A stretch of DNA of 64,000 nt, taken from assembly GCF_003194605.1 (NCBI RefSeq), contig NZ_QHKY01000001.1, positions 620,001-684,000 of the forward strand. The letters are read 5' to 3'. Position 1 is the stretch's first letter, and the number at the start of each line of letters is the position of its first letter. The notes below the pieces were generated by a model, which did not search any database, was not told where the DNA came from, and was given only the letters and a program-made list of their open reading frames with translations. The position numbers were made by a program, and so were the translations under genes. Source of the DNA: Nocardioides gilvus (GTDB taxonomy: Bacteria; Actinomycetota; Actinomycetes; Propionibacteriales; Nocardioidaceae). This document shows positions 16,839 through 26,113 of the stretch, piece after piece.

Positions 16839-18058
16839 TGCCGCGCCATCAACGCCAACCCGAGCAGCATCTTGTCGCGCGGGTCGGTGAGCGACCGGCC
16901 GGTCATCTGCTCGATCTGCTTCATCCGGTAGATCACCGTGTTGCGGTGGCAGTAGAGGTCGGTGGCCGCGTGGGTCGGCGACCCGTCGTGGCGCAACAGG
17001 GCCTCCAGGGTCTCCAGCAGGACATCGGCCTGGGCGCGCGGCTGGGCCATGACCGGCGCCAGCGTCTCGGCCAGGAGTCGGGGCGCCACCAGGGGGCTGC
17101 CCGCCAGGAGCACCTCGGGCAGCCGGTCGGAGAGTGCCACCACCTGGCGTACGCCCCGGGGCACGGTCTCTGCGGCTCGGCAGGCGAACTGGAAGGCGGC
17201 TGCGAACCCGGCCACCCCGTCGGTGGACATCGCGATGCCGGTGCGGCCCACGACGTTGGGGGCGAAGAGATCCACCAGTCCGTCCTCACCGGGCAGTGGG
17301 CCGGACAGCAGCCCGTAGTGGACCCCGGAGCGGACGTGCCAGCGGGCCACGATCTGGAGTCGGTCGAGGCGGTCCTCGGTCGGCGCCAGGACATCACCCA
17401 CGGCACCGCGGTCCTGGATCACCGCGACGCAGGCAACGGCGTCGTCGGCCTCGATGCCGAGCGCGGAACGCGCCTCCTCGGCGAACTCGGGGTCGGCGCC
17501 GCGGCCCTCGATCAGGTGGTCGAGGATCCCCTGCTCACGCTGGAGGTCCTGGCGCTGCATCCGTGAGCTCTCGCGCCGGTAGGCATCGATCAGCACGGTG
17601 TTCTGCACGTCGAGCGTGGTCCACACGCTGCGTGCCGCGAGCAGCAGCACCTCGTCGCCGACGCCGATGGCCGGGTCTGCCGAGACCCGGCCGACGAGCG
17701 CCTCCCACAGCGTGCGGGCGCCGAGGTTGTAGGCGTTGAGGACCAACTCGAGCGGGACGTCCTGCCGGGCTCGACGGCGACCCGTCTCGCGCCAGAGCTC
17801 GACCGCGTTCTCGTCCTCACCGTGCCGCTCCTCGAGGGTCCCCGAGAGGATCCGCAACCCGCGATGGATGTGTTGCCGGGTGCTGCCGCGGACGTCTGCA
17901 CGGAACTCCGGGCCGATCCGTTCCCACAACTCGTGGTCACGTTCGAAGAGGGAGAGCGTGATGGTGTCCGCGATCGAGTCCGCCTGGTCGAGGAGCAGCG
18001 CCCAAGCGGTGCGCAACGCTTCCTCGGACGTGCTGTCGCTGGTGTGCATGCGCCCCAC
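16829..18058 (-). CDS. PucR-type transcriptional regulator
   Basis: 409 residues. The C-terminal PucR helix-turn-helix is clear: LYCHRNTVIYRMKQIEQMTG followed by LTDPRDKMLLGLAL. The N-terminal 150 residues are helical with no domain I can name, followed by a middle GGDEF-like/ligand region typical of CdaR/PucR proteins. The GTG at 18058 has GGAG eight bases upstream; an ATG nine bases further in is an alternative. It is divergent from the liv operon and probably controls it, perhaps sensing the transported compound. Confidence 0.87.
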   Translation of the reverse strand: MGRMHTSDSTSEEALRTAWALLLDQADSIADTITLSLFERDHELWERIGPEFRADVRGSTRQHIHRGLRILSGTLEERHGEDENAVELWRETGRRRARQDVPLELVLNAYNLGARTLWEALVGRVSADPAIGVGDEVLLLAARSVWTTLDVQNTVLIDAYRRESSRMQRQDLQREQGILDHLIEGRGADPEFAEEARSALGIEADDAVACVAVIQDRGAVGDVLAPTEDRLDRLQIVARWHVRSGVHYGLLSGPLPGEDGLVDLFAPNVVGRTGIAMSTDGVAGFAAAFQFACRAAETVPRGVRQVVALSDRLPEVLLAGSPLVAPRLLAETLAPVMAQPRAQADVLLETLEALLRHDGSPTHAATDLYCHRNTVIYRMKQIEQMTGRSLTDPRDKMLLGLALMARHRG

Positions 18059-18142
18059 GTTCGCACTCCGAGCACAGTCGTGACCAGAGGCTCAGCCACG
18101 GTCGAGGCCCCGGGACCAAGGACTTCTGGGCTGTGCGCCCAA

Positions 18143-18181
18143 TGACCTGGGTGGGCAAGCCAACCAAAGTGGTACAGGTCA
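18143..18181. promoter_or_regulatory. Nested inverted repeats between PucR gene and liv operon
   Basis: An outer perfect inverted repeat, TGACCTG (18143-18149) and CAGGTCA (18175-18181), encloses an inner near-perfect one, GGTGGGC-AA-GCCAACC (18150-18165). The block sits in the divergent intergenic region and is a good candidate for the PucR binding site. Confidence 0.45.
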
Positions 18182-18243
18182 CATCGCACAGAACGCGGCC
18201 CGTCCGGTCAGCACAAGCCGGTCCGGTCCGCACGAGGAGTCCA

Positions 18244-19059
18244 GTGAGCAAGCAGCCCACCGCGAGCCGTCCGAGCCCCGGCTCCACCGGGGCGAGCCGG
18301 GTCGCAGAACTCGAGCTCGACCGGGTCACTGTCCGCTTCGGCGGTCTCGTCGCGCTCTCCGATGCCGCCCTCACGGTGCGGCCCCACACCGTGCACGGGG
18401 TGATCGGTCCCAACGGAGCGGGCAAGACCACGCTCTTCAACGTGGCCTGCGGCTTCGTCCGACCCGACGAGGGCCAGATCCTGCGGCGGGGCGAGCACCT
18501 CACCCGGCTGCGGCCCTCAGACCTGCCTGGGCTGGGGATGGCTCGCACCCTGCAGGGCCTCGGTCTCTTCGACCGCGTCACCGTGCTCGACAACGTGATG
18601 ATCGGTGCCGACCGCCACGCCCGCACCGGCTTCTGGGCCTCCGCGCTGGCCTGGCCGACGTCGGGTCGCGAAGAGCGGGCGCTGCGCGAGCGGGCCCTGG
18701 GAGCCCTGGCCGAGCTGGGCATCGCGGATCTCGCGCCGTTGGTGGCCGGAAGCCTTCCCTACCCCTTGCGCAAGAAGGTGGCACTGGCCCGCGCCCTGGT
18801 GGGCGAGCCCGAGCTGCTGCTGCTCGACGAGCCCGCCAGCGGCCTGGCCGCCGACGAGATCGACGACCTGGGCGAGCTCGTACGCGGCCTGACCGACCGG
18901 ATGGCGGTCCTGCTCGTGGAGCACCACATGGATCTGGTGATGCGGATCTGCGACGACATCACCGTTCTGGACTTCGGCCGGGTGATCGCCCACGGCCCGC
19001 CGGAGCAGGTGCGCAACGACCCGGCCGTGCTCGAGGCCTACCTCGGGGAGGACGTCTGA
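18244..19059 (+). CDS. livG: Branched-chain amino-acid-type ABC transporter ATP-binding protein (LivG-like)
   Basis: 271 residues. Walker A GPNGAGKTT is at about 55-63 and Walker B LLLLDEPASGLAADE lies towards the C-terminus; the last part has the LivG-type ending. The ABC signature is degenerate: LPYPLRKKVALARAL where LSxGQ is expected. GTG 18244 was chosen because GAGGAG lies just upstream; an in-frame ATG 111 bases earlier lacks one. First gene of a five-gene importer operon, overlapping livF at its stop (TGATG). Confidence 0.9.
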   Translation: MSKQPTASRPSPGSTGASRVAELELDRVTVRFGGLVALSDAALTVRPHTVHGVIGPNGAGKTTLFNVACGFVRPDEGQILRRGEHLTRLRPSDLPGLGMARTLQGLGLFDRVTVLDNVMIGADRHARTGFWASALAWPTSGREERALRERALGALAELGIADLAPLVAGSLPYPLRKKVALARALVGEPELLLLDEPASGLAADEIDDLGELVRGLTDRMAVLLVEHHMDLVMRICDDITVLDFGRVIAHGPPEQVRNDPAVLEAYLGEDV

Positions 19060-19760
19060 TGCTCGCCGTGGACTCACTCACCGTCTCCCACGGTCCGGTC
19101 ACCGCACTGCGCGAGGTGTCCTTCAGCGCGGCGCGCGGGGCCATCACCGCCGTGCTCGGTGCCAACGGCGCCGGGAAGACCACCCTGCTGCGCACCGTCT
19201 CCGGACTGCACCGGGCGGGCGCCGGCTCGATCACCCTGGACGGGCGGCCGATAGACCGGTTGCCGGCCGAGTCAATGGTCGCCCTCGGGCTGGCGCACGT
19301 GCCCGAAGGCCGCGGAGTCATCACCGAGCTCAGCGTCGAGGAGAACCTGCGTCTCGGCGGTCTGGGCCGCGGCCGGGTGCGACCCGGCGACCTGGACCTC
19401 GCGTACGACCTCTTCGGCGTCCTCGCGGAGCGTCGGAACCAGTTGGCAGGGACGCTCTCGGGCGGTGAACGCCAGATGCTGGTGATCGGTCGGGCCCTGA
19501 TGGCACGCCCCGAGATCCTCCTGCTCGACGAGCCGTCGCTGGGCCTCGCACCACGCGTGGTGGCCCAGATCTTCGCGCTGCTGCGTCGCCTCGTCGTCGA
19601 CCAAGGCCTCTCGGTCCTCCTGGTCGAGCAGAACGCAATCAGCGCCCTCTCCGTCGCCGACCGCGGCGTCGTCCTCCACCTCGGCCGCGTGGTGGCCGAC
19701 GAGGAGGCCTCGCGACTGGCCGCCGACGACCAGCTCCGCCACGCCTACCTCGGTTTCTGA
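19059..19760 (+). CDS. livF: Branched-chain amino-acid-type ABC transporter ATP-binding protein (LivF-like)
   Basis: 233 residues, a compact ABC ATPase with GANGAGKTT (Walker A), the intact signature LSGGERQML and LLLDEPSLGLAP (Walker B followed by the LivF-type SLGLAP). It pairs with the LivG-like ATPase to drive a heteromeric importer for branched-chain amino acids, amides, urea or short organic acids. Its ATG shares bases with the upstream stop. Confidence 0.92.
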   Translation: MLAVDSLTVSHGPVTALREVSFSAARGAITAVLGANGAGKTTLLRTVSGLHRAGAGSITLDGRPIDRLPAESMVALGLAHVPEGRGVITELSVEENLRLGGLGRGRVRPGDLDLAYDLFGVLAERRNQLAGTLSGGERQMLVIGRALMARPEILLLDEPSLGLAPRVVAQIFALLRRLVVDQGLSVLLVEQNAISALSVADRGVVLHLGRVVADEEASRLAADDQLRHAYLGF

Positions 19761-19808
19761 CTGATTGCCCGACCCGACCCCCGCCCCCGACCCGAAGAGA
19801 GCTCGACA

Positions 19809-20687
19809 GTGCAGCAGTTCATCAACACCGCCCTCGGCGGACTCACCACGGGGATGGTCTACGCCGCCTTCGCCCTGGCGCTGGTGCTGATCTGGCGCTC
19901 GACGCGGGTGGTCAACTTCGCCCAGGCCCCGATGGCGATGGTCACCACCTTCGTGGCGCTGGCCGTGATCGACGCCGGGTTCTCCTACTGGATCGGGTTC
20001 GCGGTGGCCCTCGCCGCGGGACTCGTCCTCGGCGCGATCATGGAACGCGGGGTGATGCGCCACGTGCAGGGCAAGGGTGAGATCAACGCGGTGATCCTGA
20101 CCCTGGGGCTCTTCATCGTGCTGCACGCAGCGGCCGCGGTGGTCTTCGGCAACGACTTCCGCTCCTTCCCCGCCCCCTTCGGCGTACGCGGCATCGAGGT
20201 CGGCGGACGTACGGTCGCCCTCACCGGCTTCGGCATCTTCACCATCATCGCGGTGCTGGTCGTGATGGGCCTGCTGGTGGCCCTCTTCCGCTTCACCGAC
20301 CTCGGGCTGAGGATGCGCGCAGCCGCCTTCAACCCCGAGGTGGCGCGGCTGCTGGGGGTCCGCGTGCCGCGGATGATGACGCTGGGCTGGGCGCTGGCCT
20401 CGCTGGTCGGCTCACTGGCCGGCCTGCTGATCGCCGGCGGCAGCCTGATCCACCCCTCCTACATGGACTCAGTGGTGGTGCTCGGGTTCGTCGCAGCCGT
20501 GCTCGGAGGTCTCGACAGTCCGTTGGGCGCCGTGGTCGGAGGGTTGCTGCTCGGCGTCACCCTCGCCTTCGTCAGTGGCTACCTCGGCTCCCAGCTCGTC
20601 GCGCTCGCGGCCCTGCTGATCCTGATGATCGTGCTCATGGTCCGCCCCGGCGGCATCTTCTCGACCACCGCGGCCAGGAGGGTCTGA
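19809..20687 (+). CDS. livH: Branched-chain amino-acid-type ABC transporter permease (LivH-like)
   Basis: 292 residues, almost entirely hydrophobic, with the LivH pattern: a start near FINTALGGLTTGMVYAAFAL, then RSTRVVNFAQAPMA and a C-terminal GGLDSPLGAVVGGLLLG. GTG start with GAAGAGAG a few bases upstream. It forms half of the membrane channel; the next gene overlaps its stop as TGATG. Confidence 0.92.
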   Translation: MQQFINTALGGLTTGMVYAAFALALVLIWRSTRVVNFAQAPMAMVTTFVALAVIDAGFSYWIGFAVALAAGLVLGAIMERGVMRHVQGKGEINAVILTLGLFIVLHAAAAVVFGNDFRSFPAPFGVRGIEVGGRTVALTGFGIFTIIAVLVVMGLLVALFRFTDLGLRMRAAAFNPEVARLLGVRVPRMMTLGWALASLVGSLAGLLIAGGSLIHPSYMDSVVVLGFVAAVLGGLDSPLGAVVGGLLLGVTLAFVSGYLGSQLVALAALLILMIVLMVRPGGIFSTTAARRV

Positions 20688-21856
20688 TGGAACGGATCTC
20701 CCGGCTCGTCGGGTCCACCCTGGCTCGGCACCTGCTCGTGGCGGCGCTCGGGATGGTCGTGGTGGTCATGGCCCTCACCGCCGTCAGCGACTTCCGCCGC
20801 TTCCAACTGGCCGAGATGGCCTGCCTGGCCATCGCCGCCGGCGGCCTCACGGTGCTGACCGGGCTCAACGGTCAGCTCTCCCTCGGCCACGGTGCCCTGA
20901 TGGCGGTCGGCACCTACACCACAGCGCTGCTCCTCCCTGATCGTGACGCCTCGACCCCCCTCGTCCTGGTCGTGCTCATCTCCGTCTGCACGGCCACGCT
21001 GGTGGGTGCCCTGGTCGGCGTGGCGGCGGCTCGGCTGCACGGCCCCTACCTGGCGGGCGCAACGCTGGCGTTGGCCGTGGCCGTCCCCGGTCTGGCCCTC
21101 CACTTCCGCGAGACCCTCGGAGGCGAGCAGGGCATTCCGGTGGTCGCGCCACCGCCGCCGGGTTGGGCCGAGGATGCGACGTACTTCCTCACTGCCTCCG
21201 ACCTGACGCCCCGGGGATGGATCGCGTTCCTTGCCTGGTCGACCTTGATCCTCTCCTTCCTGTTGCTGGCCAACCTGTCGCACAGCCGCGTCGGCCGACG
21301 GTGGCGCGCGGTGCGCGACGACCCGGTGGCGGCCGAGCTGGCGGGCATCGTCGTGGGCCGCTCGCGGGTCTCGGCCTTCATGGTGAGCGCCGCCGCAGCC
21401 GGTGCGGCCGGCTCGATGCTGGCCCTGGTCGTACGTCTCGCCGCCCCCGGATCGTTCACCCTGGCGCTGAGCCTCACCCTCATCGCCGCCGTGGTCCTGG
21501 GTGGCCTGGGGTCGCTGACCGGCGCCCTGCTCGGCGCTGCGCTGTTGACCTTCCTGCCGCAGTTCGTCACCCAGATCGGTCGCGACGCCGGGCTCGACGA
21601 CGTCCGGGCGGCCGAGCTCGCGCCGCTGGTCTACGGCCTGGTCATGGTGCTGGTCATCCTGCTGGCGCCCGGCGGACTCTTCGGAGTCATCCGGGGGGCC
21701 CTCACCCGGCGCCGCGCCCGCCGCGCCCTGGCCGCCCGTTCCGTCGAGGCCTCCACCTCCACCAGACCTGACCCCGACAGCCCGCCCGATGAGCAACTCA
21801 CTGACCCATCCGGTGACCACCGCACGGCCACCACAACAGAGGGAGCACCCAGATGA
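20687..21856 (+). CDS. livM: Branched-chain amino-acid-type ABC transporter permease (LivM-like)
   Basis: 389 residues. Recognised by LTGLNGQLSLGHGALMAVG, the EAA-like loop RVGRRWRAVRDDPVAAELAG and GGLGSLTGALLGAA. It is the second membrane half of the importer. A polar, Pro/Ser/Thr-rich tail of about 45 residues extends beyond the last helix. Its stop overlaps the binding-protein start by four bases. Confidence 0.92.
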   Translation: MERISRLVGSTLARHLLVAALGMVVVVMALTAVSDFRRFQLAEMACLAIAAGGLTVLTGLNGQLSLGHGALMAVGTYTTALLLPDRDASTPLVLVVLISVCTATLVGALVGVAAARLHGPYLAGATLALAVAVPGLALHFRETLGGEQGIPVVAPPPPGWAEDATYFLTASDLTPRGWIAFLAWSTLILSFLLLANLSHSRVGRRWRAVRDDPVAAELAGIVVGRSRVSAFMVSAAAAGAAGSMLALVVRLAAPGSFTLALSLTLIAAVVLGGLGSLTGALLGAALLTFLPQFVTQIGRDAGLDDVRAAELAPLVYGLVMVLVILLAPGGLFGVIRGALTRRRARRALAARSVEASTSTRPDPDSPPDEQLTDPSGDHRTATTTEGAPR

Positions 21857-23187
21857 AACGCATGAAGCAAGTCCGACTCACACCCGTGGCGGCCCTCGTC
21901 GCCTCGGCCCTGGTCCTCTCTGCCTGCGGCGCGGGCGGTCGGGACGACGACGACGGGGACGCAGCCGACTCCGGCTCCACGGTCGGCGTCACCGACGACA
22001 AGGTCACGATCGGGGCGCACTTCCCGCTCACGGGTGTGGCCGCACCCGGCTACAACGAGATCCCGACCGGCGCCCGCGCCTACTTCGACTTCGTCAACGC
22101 CAACGGCGGCGTCCACGGACGACAGATCGAGTACGTGGTGCGCGACGACGCCTACAACCCGACCAACACCACCAAGGTGACCAACGAGCTCCTCCTGCAG
22201 GACGAGATCTTCGCGATGGTCGGTGGGCTGGGGACCCCCACCCACAGCGCCGTCGTGGACCAGCTCAACGAGGAGGGCGTGCCCGACCTCTTCGTCTCCT
22301 CCGGGTCGCTGATGTGGGGTGACGACCCCGAGGCGCGGCCGATGACCTTCGGCTGGCAGCCCGACTACGAGAGCGAGGCCAAGATCATCGGCCAGTACGT
22401 CGCGGAGAACATGCCGGACGCCAAGGTCGGCCTCTTCCTCCAGGACGACGACTTCGGTGAGGACGCCGAGAAGGGCGCGCGGCAGTTCCTCGAGGAGCAG
22501 ATCGTGGGGGTCGAGCGGTACACGTCGGGCAACACCGACGTCGGCCCCCAGATCGCGGGCCTCCAGGGCGCCGGCGCGGACCTCGTGCTGGGCTTCAACA
22601 CTCCCGCCTACACGGCGCTGGCCCGCCTGGTCTCCCTGTCGCTGGGGTACGAGCCGCAGTGGTTCGTCTCCTCGGTGGGCTCTGACTCGCCACTGGTCGG
22701 CTCGCTGCTGGCCGAGTTCTCCGAGGGCGCGGTCAAGCCCGGAGCCGGAGCGCTCGACGGCGTGATGACGACCGAGTACATCCCCACCCTCGACCAGGGC
22801 GACGACCCGTGGGTCCAGCTGTGGGAGCGGGTCTGGGAGGAGCACGGCGAGAAGGGCGACCTCAGCAACTACAAGATCTACGGCATGTCCCACGCCTACG
22901 CCCTCGTCCAGGCGCTCCAGGGCGTCGGTGAGGACCTCACCCGTGAAGGACTCGTCGAGTTCATGGAGGAGCAGGGCGAAGGGCTCGACGGCCCGCAGCT
23001 CGCGCCCTTCCGTTACGGCACCGACAGCCACCTGGGCATCTCCGGGATGCGCATCGTCGAGCTCGAGGGCCGGGGATCAAAGGAGCTGACCCCGGTGCTG
23101 GTGACCGACATCGGCGACGCCGAGATCACCGAGGACACCTCGGGCCAGGCCGACGACGCACCCCCGGAGAGTGGAATCCCCGAGTAG
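21853..23187 (+). CDS. Branched-chain amino-acid-type ABC transporter substrate-binding lipoprotein
   Basis: 444 residues. Signal peptide with lipobox LSAC (Cys25), then an acidic linker (RDDDDGD) and a type I periplasmic-binding fold of the LivJ/LivK group (Peripla_BP_6): the segment VTIGAHFPLTGVAAPGYNE starts the domain and PTNTTKVTNELLLQDEIFAMVG follows. Last gene of the operon. The regulator and operon layout suit a nitrogenous or carboxylic nutrient, but the ligand is unknown. Confidence 0.92.
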   Translation: MKRMKQVRLTPVAALVASALVLSACGAGGRDDDDGDAADSGSTVGVTDDKVTIGAHFPLTGVAAPGYNEIPTGARAYFDFVNANGGVHGRQIEYVVRDDAYNPTNTTKVTNELLLQDEIFAMVGGLGTPTHSAVVDQLNEEGVPDLFVSSGSLMWGDDPEARPMTFGWQPDYESEAKIIGQYVAENMPDAKVGLFLQDDDFGEDAEKGARQFLEEQIVGVERYTSGNTDVGPQIAGLQGAGADLVLGFNTPAYTALARLVSLSLGYEPQWFVSSVGSDSPLVGSLLAEFSEGAVKPGAGALDGVMTTEYIPTLDQGDDPWVQLWERVWEEHGEKGDLSNYKIYGMSHAYALVQALQGVGEDLTREGLVEFMEEQGEGLDGPQLAPFRYGTDSHLGISGMRIVELEGRGSKELTPVLVTDIGDAEITEDTSGQADDAPPESGIPE

Positions 23188-23226
23188 TTGATCCGGTGAG
23201 CTGACCCGGTTTCACCCGACACACCC

Positions 23227-23284
23227 GGCTCCGCCGCGACCGAAGGACGTACGCGCCTCTGGTTGCGGCGGAGCCGCCCTCGTT
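23227..23284 (+). terminator. Strong terminator of the liv operon
   Basis: A 15-bp stem (23227-23241 with 23261-23275, one G-U pair) with a 19-base loop begins 40 bases after the binding-protein stop, and the downstream bases end in CGTTT. Confidence 0.75.
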
Positions 23285-23345
23285 TGCGCGCTCCCCGGGA
23301 GGGTAGAAGTGTTCGAGTCACAGACGTGGACGAGAGGCACCTGGC

Positions 23346-23855
23346 ATGAGCGAGACCGCGTTCGACACCTTGATGGCGTCGATCGACCCGCCCCTGGTCG
23401 TGGTCACCACCGCGGCCGAGGACGAACGCGCCGGCTGCCTGGTGGGCTTCCATGCCCAGTCCAGCATCGACCGCGAGCACTACTGCCTCTGGCTCTCGAA
23501 GGCCAACCACACGTATCGCACCAGCCTCCGCAGCGCGCACTTCGCAGTCCACTTCCTCACCGACGCCGACCGCGAGATGGCTGAGCGGTTCGGCACCCGG
23601 ACCGGCGAGGAGACGGACAAGTTCGCCGGCCTCGACCTCGAGAGCGACGAACACGGGGTGCCGCTGATCAAGGACCTGCCCAACCGGATCCTCCTCGACC
23701 GCCTCGCCACCCTGGACGACGGCGGCGACCACGTGTGCGTGACCAGCCTCGTGCGGGAGGCCCGGACCTCAGGCCCGTTCACGCCCCTGCGACTCTCCGA
23801 CGCCGAGGGCCTCGAGCCCGGCCACGCGGCCGAGGAACGGGCTGTGCGGCCCTGA
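23346..23855 (+). CDS. Flavin reductase-like domain protein
   Basis: 169 residues with the FMN-binding split-barrel pattern of the flavin reductase family: PPLVVVTTAA, CLVGFHAQSSID, YCLWLSKANHTY, then HFAVHFLT. Such proteins reduce FMN/FAD for a monooxygenase or bind FMN as oxidoreductases. No two-component oxygenase lies next to it; the nearest oxygenases are the MpaB-like gene 1 kb downstream and the aromatic island. The gene is isolated between the liv terminator and a convergent hydrolase. Confidence 0.8.
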   Translation: MSETAFDTLMASIDPPLVVVTTAAEDERAGCLVGFHAQSSIDREHYCLWLSKANHTYRTSLRSAHFAVHFLTDADREMAERFGTRTGEETDKFAGLDLESDEHGVPLIKDLPNRILLDRLATLDDGGDHVCVTSLVREARTSGPFTPLRLSDAEGLEPGHAAEERAVRP

Positions 23856-23860
23856 TCTCA

Positions 23861-23876
23861 CCGGGCGTCAGCCCGG
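23861..23876. terminator. Short hairpin between convergent genes
   Basis: CCGGGC-GTCA-GCCCGG, a 6-bp stem with a 4-base loop, spans the 12-base gap between the flavin reductase gene and the convergent hydrolase. It could terminate either transcript. Confidence 0.45.
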
Positions 23877-24752
23877 CAGGTCCCGGCTCAGGGCCGTCAG
23901 GATCTCGTCCCAGTGCCGCAGCGGCACCAGGTGACCCTCCCCCGCGCAGCGCACCAGGCGGGCGTCCGGCAACTCCCTCGCCAGCCACTCGCCGTGCGCC
24001 GGCGACACCATCTGGTCGCGGTCGCCGTACCAGAGGTGGACCGGGCAGGTGACCGCCCCGAGGTCGATCCCCCACGGGCCGACGAACGCGACGTTGTCCC
24101 AGGCGATGGCTCTGGCGCCCTGCCGCATCGCTTCGCGGAACGAGACGAAGATCGCCCGACGCGCAGCGGGGTCCGCGACGACCTCCGGGTCGCTCACGCC
24201 CCACTGCCGGTCGATCCACGGAGCCTGCTCGTCGTCGAGGACCGACACCATGAGGTTGAGCAGCTCCTCGTTGCCGGCGAAGAACACGTCAGCCGCACGC
24301 TCTGGCTCCCCCGGGAGGTACGAGAGGGCGAGGTGGTCGTTCTCCGTCAGCGCCTCACCAGCTCCCGGCACCTGCTGCACGGGGGCCACGCCACCGCAGA
24401 TGCCCACCCGGACCACCCGATCGGTCAACGTCGCGGCCGTCGCCAGGGCGAACGGTCCTCCCCCGGACCAGCCCGAGGCGGCGAACCGACCCACCCCGAG
24501 CGACTCCACGATGACCTCGACATCTCTCGCCACGAGGTCGAGGCTGGTCGGCGCAGCCTCGGAACGGCCGTAGCCGGGCCGATCGAAGGTGATCAGGCGG
24601 ACCCCGCGCCGACGGGCCGCCTCTGCTCCGAAGTCGACCTCGAGGCGGGAGCCCGGGGTGCCGTGGAAGTGCACGACCGGGACCCCGTCCGGGTCACCGG
24701 CGTCTCGGACCATGACTCTGCGTCCACCGACGGAGACCTCCGACTCGACCAT
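23868..24752 (-). CDS. Alpha/beta-fold hydrolase
   Basis: 294 residues. HFHGTPGSRLEVD gives the oxyanion loop, GWSGGGPFAL the nucleophile elbow (Ser at about 95) and GEGHLVPLRHWDE the catalytic His near the C-terminus. This is the proline-iminopeptidase/epoxide-hydrolase-like branch; the substrate is unknown. It stands alone, divergent from the MpaB-like gene with 62 bases between. Confidence 0.85.
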   Translation of the reverse strand: MVESEVSVGGRRVMVRDAGDPDGVPVVHFHGTPGSRLEVDFGAEAARRRGVRLITFDRPGYGRSEAAPTSLDLVARDVEVIVESLGVGRFAASGWSGGGPFALATAATLTDRVVRVGICGGVAPVQQVPGAGEALTENDHLALSYLPGEPERAADVFFAGNEELLNLMVSVLDDEQAPWIDRQWGVSDPEVVADPAARRAIFVSFREAMRQGARAIAWDNVAFVGPWGIDLGAVTCPVHLWYGDRDQMVSPAHGEWLARELPDARLVRCAGEGHLVPLRHWDEILTALSRDLPG

Positions 24753-24814
24753 GTGGCGACACTAGTGCGCAGGCTCCGCCTAGTGTGGTGGGAAGAGGTC
24801 AGGAGGAGGCGTCG

Positions 24815-26113
24815 ATGAGCAGTCAGGCACTGTCGGACAAGGTCCGGCACCAGCGGGAGCAACTGCCCGCGATGTACGACATCACCGACCCCGACCACCT
24901 GCCCGAGCGCCTCGCGCTCACCCTGGACGACCCGAGCGACCTGGACGATGTCAAGGGAGCCGACCGGGCCGCCCTGCTCGCCGACACCGAGCTGATGGAC
25001 CTCATGGTGACCGCGACCCGGTTGGGTGACGTGGTGGCTGATGCCTACGCCATGCTGCTGCCGACGTACGGGATGGGCGGCCTGATCGAGATGCTCCGGA
25101 CCGCCTGTCGCGACGGCGTGGAGTCCGTGCCGGACGCACCGGAGGAGCTGCGAGCGTTCATGGCTGCGATGGAGGACAGGCCGGACTGGATCGACCTCGA
25201 GCAGGTCGCCGAAGGTGCCCGGTGGGAGCGCATCGACGCAGCGTTGCTGACCCCGTTCGTGATCCGTGGCGCCTTCCTGGCCACCTTCCTCAACGCGTAC
25301 GCCGCCCTGCCGATGGCGATGACCGGCGCCCTCACCGGCGAGACCTCTGCCCGTCGGGTCAAGGAGACGGCCTCCTTCTTCGCCGCGACCGTGCTCCCGG
25401 GCGGCACCGAACGCCACGGTCCCGGCTTCGAAGCCGCCGCAATGGTTCGTCTGATGCACTCGGCCGTACGCGTGCACGCGATGCGCTCGGGCAAGTGGAA
25501 CCACTACACGCACGGACCGCCGATCCCTCAGGTCGACCAGATGCCGGCCGGGTTGATCAACAGCTTCCTGATCTCGGTCGCGGCCGTGAAGGACGGCCGC
25601 GACGACTTCGACGAGCGCGAGCGCGCCATGATCGAGCTGGCGCGCTACCGCTGCTTCCTGCTGGGCCTGCCCGTCGAGCTGCTCCCTGCCGACCCGCGGG
25701 GCGTGATCCGGGTCTTCAAGGCACGGGCGGCGACCCTGCGCAGCTCCTTCGACGACGACACCTGCGGGGCGTTGGTCCGCTCCACCCTGGCGGCCCGGCT
25801 TCATCCCGACGCCGGTCCGTGGGGACGGATCGTCGAACGGTTCGAACGCAGTTTCGCCACCATCACCTTCGTCAAGGCCTTCCTCCAGGGCGACACCGAG
25901 CGGGCGGCCAGGATGGGCATCCGCGTGACCCGAGCCGACCAACTCCGCGCGGTGCCGATGCTGCCGTTCCTGATCGGTCGGGTGCTCCTGGTCCGCAGAC
26001 TCGCAGGGCTCCCGGTCCTGTCCGGCCTCACCGATCGTTACGTGGTGGCCACGCTGCGCCGCAGGCTGCGTGGCTACGGCCACCCCGAGTACGTGGCCCG
26101 GGCCATCGACTGA
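24815..26113 (+). CDS. MpaB/latex-clearing-protein-type oxygenase (DUF2236)
   Basis: 432 residues of the DUF2236 family, which includes the rubber oxygenase Lcp and the fungal oxygenase MpaB; these are b-type haem enzymes that cleave carbon-carbon double bonds. Family hallmarks seen are DWIDLEQV, GHPGFE-like RHGPGFEAAAMVRLMH and the following SAVRVHAMRSGKWN. His215 in VRLMHSAVR is the likely proximal haem ligand and Arg212/Arg219 the conserved arginines. AGGAGGAGG lies eight bases before ATG 24815. There is no signal peptide, so it is not the secreted Lcp type. Substrate not predictable. Confidence 0.82.
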   Translation: MSSQALSDKVRHQREQLPAMYDITDPDHLPERLALTLDDPSDLDDVKGADRAALLADTELMDLMVTATRLGDVVADAYAMLLPTYGMGGLIEMLRTACRDGVESVPDAPEELRAFMAAMEDRPDWIDLEQVAEGARWERIDAALLTPFVIRGAFLATFLNAYAALPMAMTGALTGETSARRVKETASFFAATVLPGGTERHGPGFEAAAMVRLMHSAVRVHAMRSGKWNHYTHGPPIPQVDQMPAGLINSFLISVAAVKDGRDDFDERERAMIELARYRCFLLGLPVELLPADPRGVIRVFKARAATLRSSFDDDTCGALVRSTLAARLHPDAGPWGRIVERFERSFATITFVKAFLQGDTERAARMGIRVTRADQLRAVPMLPFLIGRVLLVRRLAGLPVLSGLTDRYVVATLRRRLRGYGHPEYVARAID

